Source: Aureispira sp. CCB-QB1 (GTDB taxonomy: Bacteria; Bacteroidota; Bacteroidia; Chitinophagales; Saprospiraceae). From it: a stretch of DNA of 47,645 nucleotides. Location of the stretch: the NCBI RefSeq assembly GCF_000724545.1, contig NZ_JHBV01000140.1, positions 1-47,645 on the forward strand, read 5' to 3'. Made by a program: the position numbers and the translations under genes. Every line of letters starts with the position of its first letter. The stretch's first letter is position 1. Of this stretch, positions 43,117 through 47,645 are shown piece by piece. Below the pieces are notes generated by a model, which worked only from the letters and a program-made list of their open reading frames with translations, was not told the DNA's origin and did not search any database.

Positions 43117-43524
43117 CTAAAATTTGTCCAATATTTGGGAAGTATCGCATGTTTCAGAATCAATAACATAAGTTTTTGAAATTGTATCATGCCAAGCTTT
43201 AGAATCATAGCCTAAGGCTAAGGATGTAAATTCTAATGGAATCCACCTACATAGGAATCTAATTGTTGCAGTTTTTATACTAATTTTGCTTCCGTCATAA
43301 TTAACTACTTCCGAATTAGTAAAATATTTGCCAACAGTTTTTCCAAAAAGATACTCAAGCGGTATGTAATAACCACCAAAAACAAGAGCCAATCTTAATA
43401 TTCCCCAAAATCTTTCAGCCCCCCAAAAAACTTCTAAATAAAGAGTAGTTTCTAAGAGGAGAAGAATAGTAAAAACATCGATTATAAAGTTTATAAGGCG
43501 TTTCTTTTTAGAAGTTTCTTTCAT
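43117..43524 (-). CDS. Cassette gene: RDD-family membrane protein
   Basis: 135 residues with three hydrophobic segments. The RDD signature is present: basic start then RLINFIIDVF (D16), a GKTVGKYF box, and RFLCRWIPLEF (second Arg/Pro box), ending WHDTISKTYVI. RDD proteins are small inner-membrane proteins of poorly known role, some linked to ion exchange. The cassette is bounded by GTTATCGAC and GTCGATAAC. The gene start is about 145 bp from the cassette start, with no SD-like sequence. Confidence 0.82.
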   Translation of the reverse strand: MKETSKKKRLINFIIDVFTILLLLETTLYLEVFWGAERFWGILRLALVFGGYYIPLEYLFGKTVGKYFTNSEVVNYDGSKISIKTATIRFLCRWIPLEFTSLALGYDSKAWHDTISKTYVIDSETCDTSQILDKF

Positions 43525-43668
43525 GTTTTATGTGCTTTAAGTTTTTTTTCAGAGGATTGTAGCAAAACACTTTCATTCTTGATACAATTTTTTGCTAGCT
43601 TTAGAGATAAACAATTTATTGATTTTCTATTATATGTTTTTTCATAGCTTAGAATTTTTGTTTTGCTT

Positions 43669-43872
43669 GTCGATAACGGCAGTGCATAGACAGTAGCGAA
43701 AGGGCAGCGCTCTTTCGTCAAGCTCCCACAATATAGCAAAATCTGTGATTTTGCGGATATCTTGCTTCAGATGACTTCCGCAAAATCACAGATTTTGCGA
43801 CCCCAGAAGTAAAAGATAAGCTTCATGGCTAAGCACGAAACTCGCTATTGCTCTGTGCACATTGTTATGCTC
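43669..43872 (-). repeat. attC-like site (array 2, site 3, long form)
   Basis: Left GTCGATAACGGCAGTGCATA, right TCTGTGCACATTGTTATGC. Interior has GCAAAATCTGTGATTTTGCGG and CCGCAAAATCACAGATTTTGC around ATATCTTGCTTCAGATGACTT. Confidence 0.85.
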
Positions 43873-44560
43873 AGTTTTTTAATACTATTTTGCCATGTTC
43901 ATAATAGCTGAGAGTGCTTTTGTGATAATGAAAATAGATACCTTTTCCTTTTTTAGTTTTCCTGTATTTTTTAGGTTTATAACCATGTCCAGAAATAATT
44001 TGGGGAAGCGAGTCTTTTATCAGATTAAGTTTTACTTCATATTTTATTTGATTGATGGTGAGGAATAGTGAGTCTTTTTTAGGAGGCTTACATCTCTTCT
44101 TTTTATCAATTAGTACTTTTCTTTCTAATCGATAATATTTTTCATCTGATACTCCATTTATTGATTTATAGTATTTCTTTTTCATATAGGTCGTATCATT
44201 TACACAGCTATTTCTTTGGATAAATTTTTTAATATGGATTGTATCTTCTTCAAAGTAAAAGCTATTTTTTAAGGAGATGAAGCTTCCATCTTTGTTTAAT
44301 GGTATTTCAATTTCTGCAGAATCACTTTCGATTTTAAGCCTGGAGTAATACATAGGTCTTCTTTCCGCTAATACATACTCTTCAATCCTTTCTCCGAATC
44401 CTCCAAAACCTTGGTTTTTAATATTTATGATAAAAGATAATCCTGGATTAGAATTTTGGAAAACGATAGTGTCAATTATGAGGACAATATCTTTTGATTG
44501 GGCTAGAGATATATTGAATTGAATAACTATTAGGAAGAAGATGTAAATTAAACGATTCAT
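43871..44560 (-). CDS. Cassette gene: secreted hypothetical protein
   Basis: 229 residues with a signal peptide (1-20, ending ISLAQ). The mature protein is beta-rich, with a NQGFGGFGERIEEY glycine stretch, two Cys (C119 and C157), and a very basic C-terminal third (GHGYKPKKYRKTKKGKG). No recognised domain. The stop lies inside the attC-like site, so the gene uses the whole cassette. Borders GTTATGCTC and GAGCATAAC match exactly. Confidence 0.7.
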   Translation of the reverse strand: MNRLIYIFFLIVIQFNISLAQSKDIVLIIDTIVFQNSNPGLSFIINIKNQGFGGFGERIEEYVLAERRPMYYSRLKIESDSAEIEIPLNKDGSFISLKNSFYFEEDTIHIKKFIQRNSCVNDTTYMKKKYYKSINGVSDEKYYRLERKVLIDKKKRCKPPKKDSLFLTINQIKYEVKLNLIKDSLPQIISGHGYKPKKYRKTKKGKGIYFHYHKSTLSYYEHGKIVLKN

Positions 44561-44584
44561 TTTAGAGTTTTGTGGGGTTCAATT

Positions 44585-44786
44585 GAGCATAACGGCTGCG
44601 CATATGATGTGCTAGAAGCTATGCGCTGAACAATATAGCTTTTCCCGAAGCAAAATCACAGATTTTGCTAGTAATTTTTTCTTCGTGGTACTAGCAAAAT
44701 CTGTGATTTTGCGGTGTTAGACATACGCTCTGCCTTTTTCTTTAGCCCAACCTGCTAGGATAGCCATATGCGCTTTGTTATCGATA
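44585..44786 (-). repeat. attC-like site (array 2, site 4, long form)
   Basis: GAGCATAACGGCTGCGCATA against CCATATGCGCTTTGTTATC, with inner GCAAAATCACAGATTTTGC and its complement-like copy GCAAAATCTGTGATTTTGCGG. Confidence 0.87.
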
Positions 44787-44810
44787 GTCATTATTTTGAT
44801 TCCAAATCAT

Positions 44811-46082
44811 TTATTTACAGAGTTCATCCCATACCTTCTTAACTTCTAATATATTATCATAAAAAGTATTTACAACTCCAGACATATCATCTATATAGAA
44901 TTGATTCCAACTATTTTCATATACATTCCAACCAATTTTTGTTGAGTTGTAATCATACTCATCTAACTTTAAAAAGATCCAATTACTGGAAGAGTCTATT
45001 CTATTTTGAAGCTTCGTTTCTTCAAATTTTGCATATAAAAAGTCTTTTAAATCACTATCGTTATGAGTAAAAACACCACATATGAATTTTCTAAAATCTT
45101 GAATTTCAATTGAAAGTTTTACTTCTGTTTGGTTATGTAGAAGTAGGTGTTTTTGATACCTGAAACCAAAGTTTTTATGATTTGCATCTTCAATAGTTGC
45201 TTTTTTGTTTACAAGTTTGACAGGGACCCAATCATTGCCTTGAGAGTTTAATTTTTGATATAAGTCCTCAATAAAATTTTTACGTAATTTTGCAGTAATT
45301 GAATATAGCAAATCATTGATATGGTTTGTTAACAGAGATAATTGTTCAAGTTTTTCTGAAAGAATAATCTCATCTTCTTTTAAATTACCTTTCAAGCTTA
45401 ACTTTTCTTTGATTTTATTTTTTATTTCACTATTCATTTTTTTGTCTTTTTTTCTAATGTTTAGAAGCCTCTCAAGATAGTCTAAATAAAGAGTTAATGA
45501 GTTAACAAAAATTTTATCTTTTATCCTACATTTCTGTAATACTTCATCTTTTATCCATGGGAAAATGTCTTTCATGTAGTTTATTTCGAAATAACGAGAT
45601 TCAAATATTTTTCTGTTTTTCGTTGAAAAACTCGAAATAGGAGGAGAGCCTCCATTTCTGGTAAGATAAAGAACATAGATTTTTTCTTTTGGATAATTGA
45701 GCTGTTGAACCTTTTGTATGTATCTATCAATTTGCTCTTCTTGGTCAGTTGCAAAATGAATTTTATTTTCTATTATTACAGCATAGTCTGAATCTTTTAT
45801 TAGAATATCTATTCTGCTCTCTTCTGATGTAATAATCGGCGTTTCTACTTTTAGATCTAGAGATAGATACTCAAAGAAAGATTTTAGAAAGGTGTAGAAG
45901 CCAAAGTCTTGGTATTGGAGGATGTTGGACAGAATTATGCTGTGAGCATTTTCATTAACTTTTAAGGATTCTAAGATATTGTAATCAAAGGACTTGTTTT
46001 TCGTTTTCAACTTTAGGAAGTTGAATATTTCATCGGAAAAATCTAAAAGTTCTGTGTATGCTTTTGAATTCATGTTTTTCAT
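44811..46082 (-). CDS. Cassette gene: PD-(D/E)XK nuclease-superfamily protein (PDDEXK_4-like)
   Basis: 423 residues from the ATG at 46082. A longer frame open to 46244 was rejected because its first ~15 codons are the attC arm itself. Nuclease core: E44-N-A-H then SIILSNILQY (typical first motif), D92 in ESRIDILI, and E105-N-K107 in VIIENKI, giving D-x12-E-x-K, followed by a helix with YIQKVQQLNY and VLYLTRNG. The C-terminal half (about 200-423) is a second domain with no recognised fold. PDDEXK_4 proteins are frequent in defence islands and mobile cassettes; a DNA-targeting defence role is plausible but not shown. Confidence 0.85.
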   Translation of the reverse strand: MKNMNSKAYTELLDFSDEIFNFLKLKTKNKSFDYNILESLKVNENAHSIILSNILQYQDFGFYTFLKSFFEYLSLDLKVETPIITSEESRIDILIKDSDYAVIIENKIHFATDQEEQIDRYIQKVQQLNYPKEKIYVLYLTRNGGSPPISSFSTKNRKIFESRYFEINYMKDIFPWIKDEVLQKCRIKDKIFVNSLTLYLDYLERLLNIRKKDKKMNSEIKNKIKEKLSLKGNLKEDEIILSEKLEQLSLLTNHINDLLYSITAKLRKNFIEDLYQKLNSQGNDWVPVKLVNKKATIEDANHKNFGFRYQKHLLLHNQTEVKLSIEIQDFRKFICGVFTHNDSDLKDFLYAKFEETKLQNRIDSSSNWIFLKLDEYDYNSTKIGWNVYENSWNQFYIDDMSGVVNTFYDNILEVKKVWDELCK

Positions 46083-46199
46083 ATTGATTAAACGAATCAA
46101 TGTATTGTTGCAAATCAATTTTTTTAACTTTTGATGAATATAGTGGATTTTTAGCTTTTTACCTTGTAGTTCACTATCTAAGTTTTGGGAGAGGGAAAT

Positions 46200-46359
46200 T
46201 ATCGATAACGGCAGCGCATACGCCTGTGCGAATGTTATGCGCAATGAATATAAGCATTCCCTTGAGCAAAATCTACGATTTTGCGGTGTCTCACAAAAGC
46301 CGAGGTTTTAGCTTTAGCCCCATATCTAGCATGGTCGTATCGGCGCATTGTTATGCGGA
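46200..46359 (-). repeat. attC-like site (array 2, site 5, short form)
   Basis: TATCGATAACGGCAGCGCAT left and CGGCGCATTGTTATGCGGA right. The left box is the complement of GTTATCGATA at 44777. Single inner GCAAAATCTACGATTTTGCGGTG palindrome. Confidence 0.82.
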
Positions 46360-46382
46360 GTTTTATTTTATTAGGCAAAGGT

Positions 46383-47051
46383 TTAATTTAGTAAGGGAGG
46401 TAGACTGCTGAATATTTCTACTGTAAAAGACCAAATAGCATGAAATGTACTTTCATCAATAGCCAATCTTGTGGCATTAGATAAGAATAACCCAATGAAT
46501 AACATTTTCCAGTCTTTTTTTGTAAACTTTTCACTATTGGCTTTTTCAACACTTTCGTCTAAATCTTTAGATAATTCAGTTTTTTGAAATTCAGAAAGTG
46601 AGGTTTCATTTATCATTTTCTTGATTTCTTTAACAGCCTCTGATAATTTTAAAATTTCATCAGGAGTAAACGGTTCATCGGAATCAGGGATGTTCATATT
46701 TACTTTCCCAACCTGTTCTTTTAAGTTTTCCCATTCATCGGGAACGATTGTTTCACTAGCAAGCCAATCTATCCAGAGTTTTATGATTTTTATAGCATGA
46801 TTGATGTCTTTTGCAGAATAGTTATCTTTCCATTCTTTCTGGCCTGGACTACACGTACAGTCAACTTTTCCATCGGCTTGGTTTATAAGTTTAAAATAGA
46901 AATACCTAGACTTTTCTTTTTTATATTCTATAACAGCACTTTGATTTGAGTTTTCAATGAATTCAAAGTCAGTAGGAGAAAACTTTGTCTCTTTAATAAT
47001 TGCGAATATTTCGTTTCTTTGAGATCTTCTTAGTGGGATATGATTTTTCAT
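46383..47051 (-). CDS. Cassette gene: hypothetical protein with hydrophobic C-terminus
   Basis: 222 residues. N-terminal part (about 1-85) is an alpha/beta region with a CTCSPG pair; the middle (about 115-180) is strongly helical (EILKLSEAVKEIKKMI, then ELSKDLDESVEKAN); the last ~40 residues are hydrophobic (WKMLFIGLFLSNATRLAI, FTVEIFSSLPPLL). This order resembles AbiTii-like and other phage-defence effectors that end in a membrane-active helix, but I cannot assign a family. It is the first cassette, nearest the integrase remnant; borders GTTATGCGGA and TCCGCATAAC match over ten bases. Confidence 0.65.
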   Translation of the reverse strand: MKNHIPLRRSQRNEIFAIIKETKFSPTDFEFIENSNQSAVIEYKKEKSRYFYFKLINQADGKVDCTCSPGQKEWKDNYSAKDINHAIKIIKLWIDWLASETIVPDEWENLKEQVGKVNMNIPDSDEPFTPDEILKLSEAVKEIKKMINETSLSEFQKTELSKDLDESVEKANSEKFTKKDWKMLFIGLFLSNATRLAIDESTFHAIWSFTVEIFSSLPPLLN

Positions 47052-47146
47052 TTAGCAAGAGGTCTTATTTACCATTTTTATCTAAAATCAAGATTAAGAA
47101 AGGTAATAATAATATTTGAATTTTGCTAAACTGAGTTTATGATAAT

Positions 47147-47256
47147 TCCGCATAACTACTTGCTAAACGCAATAGTCTATTGTGTTTATTTCTAAAAAAG
47201 AGATATCCTAAATTATTAAAAAATCTAAAGGACTAGCAATTTTTTTTAAATTTTGT
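47147..47256. other. Candidate attI-side junction of array 2
   Basis: TCCGCATAAC (47147-47156) is the start box of the first cassette. The DNA beyond, up to the recombinase fragment, carries a hairpin AAACGCAATAG-T-CTATTGTGTTT at 47166-47188 and no attC. By position it would hold attI or its remains. Confidence 0.4.
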
Positions 47257-47396
47257 TTAGAGATATGAGTATAAAATTTCAGTAGTTTTAATGGAATTAT
47301 GTCCTAGTAAGGTTTGAATATATCTTAAATTGACGCCTCTTTCCAATAAATGGGTGGTAGAACTATGTCTCAATGTATATATAGTTCGTTTTTTTC
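47257..47396 (-). pseudogene. C-terminal fragment of an XerC/IntI-like tyrosine recombinase
   Basis: The minus strand reads [20 protein letters not shown] then [14 protein letters not shown] and ILYSYL-stop, about 44 codons: the R-H-S box, the LGH box and the Tyr end of integron- or XerC-type recombinases, with a one-residue insertion before the expected Tyr and Y in place of the first His of HxxR. A TGA closes the frame just upstream, so the rest of the gene is missing. It is transcribed in the same direction as the cassettes. An integron integrase cannot be told from XerC by this part alone. Confidence 0.75.
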
Positions 47397-47399
47397 AAT

Positions 47400-47645
47400 T
47401 CAAGTCAACAACTTCCCATACTCAGCAATCCTCCCAGCCCGATCCAAACGATTGACCACCTGCCTCGCCTTATAAAAGTCCTGGCGTTTTGTATTAATAA
47501 AATCCTTCAAAGCAAGCCCCGTAAAAGAACCCTGCATCATGCCATAAACCAAAATACGAGCTGCATAAGTTGGCTGCAGTGCTAGATCAGGCTGATTGAC
47601 AAAATCCACCCGAAAGACCCGAGCCATCTTTTGATAATTCTCCAA
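47400..47645 (-). CDS. Peptidoglycan-hydrolase-like protein (GH19/endolysin type), partial
   Basis: The window edge cuts the gene; only the last 81 codons are present. The text DFVNQPDLALQPTYAARILVY, then GSFTGLALKDFINTKRQDFY and ARQVVNRLDRAGRIAEYGK matches the C-terminal end of GH19-like chitinase/endolysin domains (PDLAL, GxFTG, NARRxVN, IAxYGK pattern). The active-site Glu residues are outside the window. Such enzymes cut glycan chains and occur as phage lysins or effectors. The stop lies 4 bp before the recombinase fragment, which suggests a recombination joint there. Confidence 0.8.
   Translation of the reverse strand: MENYQKMARVFRVDFVNQPDLALQPTYAARILVYGMMQGSFTGLALKDFINTKRQDFYKARQVVNRLDRAGRIAEYGKLLT

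Noticed and set aside
43521-43739. 72-codon minus-strand frame upstream of the RDD gene
   Set aside because: Its first third is the attC arm and its end overlaps the RDD start; composition is non-coding.
46083-46244. N-terminal extension of the PD-(D/E)XK protein
   Set aside because: The codons derive from the attC arm and cassette leader; an ATG at 46082 gives the normal family start.
40855-46359. CRISPR array
   Set aside because: Repeats are long, palindromic and separated by whole genes; no short equal spacers and no cas genes.
47166-47188. Hairpin near the array head as a sixth attC
   Set aside because: Only an 11-bp simple stem, without the paired boxes or inner block order of the other sites.

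Overview
The window looks like an AT-rich accessory region of a Bacteroidota chromosome. Three large secreted proteins end in type IX secretion (T9SS) sorting domains. The intact tyrosine recombinase is of the Bacteroidetes arm-binding/SAM-like type, the two-component system is LytS/LytR-like, and the RiPP locus is of a kind known mainly from this phylum. A Saprospirales-type marine gliding bacterium (for example an Aureispira relative) is my guess; the sequence does not prove it.

Region 1 (1-7.5 kb, + strand) is a 'grasp-with-spasm' RiPP locus. It holds a double-glycine precursor with a seven-cysteine, highly acidic core, a secreted EreA/ChaN-like protein, an ATP-grasp maturase, a small basic protein, a SPASM-domain maturase without a radical-SAM CxxxCxxC motif, a C39-peptidase ABC exporter and an HlyD-type adaptor. 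The expected flow is modification by the two maturases, leader removal and export by the ABC protein, and passage across the envelope with the HlyD protein. The locus is bounded downstream by an IS481-like transposase remnant.

Region 2 (8.2-18.2 kb, - strand) carries a NUDIX hydrolase, several small hypotheticals and lipoproteins, a TonB-C-domain protein, a LamG/leucine-rich-repeat T9SS protein, a LuxR-type regulator, a LytTR response regulator with its histidine kinase, and a lipoprotein of the class C beta-lactamase/serine hydrolase family.

Region 3 (18.3-26.2 kb) is a patchwork. It has a T9SS protein, IS3 and integrase remnants, an HxlR regulator divergent from a thiolase plus alpha/beta hydrolase pair, a second HxlR regulator divergent from an mdaB-like quinone reductase plus peroxiredoxin-like pair, and a decayed duplicated segment. 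Both divergent intergenic regions contain clear inverted repeats that fit HxlR operators.

Region 4 (26.3-29.6 kb and 40.8-47.2 kb) consists of two integron-like gene-cassette arrays, all genes on the - strand. Genes are separated by roughly 65-205 bp palindromic attC-like sites. In seven cassettes the start box (GTT plus about six bases) is the exact inverse complement of the box after the gene, which is the diagnostic geometry of integron cassettes. Cargo includes secreted hypotheticals, a TPR protein, an RDD membrane protein, a PD-(D/E)XK nuclease, a DUF4279-like protein and a truncated HEPN-domain gene. A 44-codon C-terminal fragment of an XerC/IntI-like recombinase lies at the upstream edge of the second array.

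Region 5 (29.9-40.7 kb), between the arrays, has an OmpH-like protein, an intact Bacteroidetes tyrosine recombinase (with at least four decayed copies of its 3' end elsewhere in the window), a 1189-residue T9SS protein, and a three-gene operon encoding a coiled-coil protein, a large protein with an OTU-like cysteine-protease C-terminus, and a GNAT acetyltransferase. The window ends inside a peptidoglycan-hydrolase-like gene.

No rRNA, tRNA or CRISPR array was seen.
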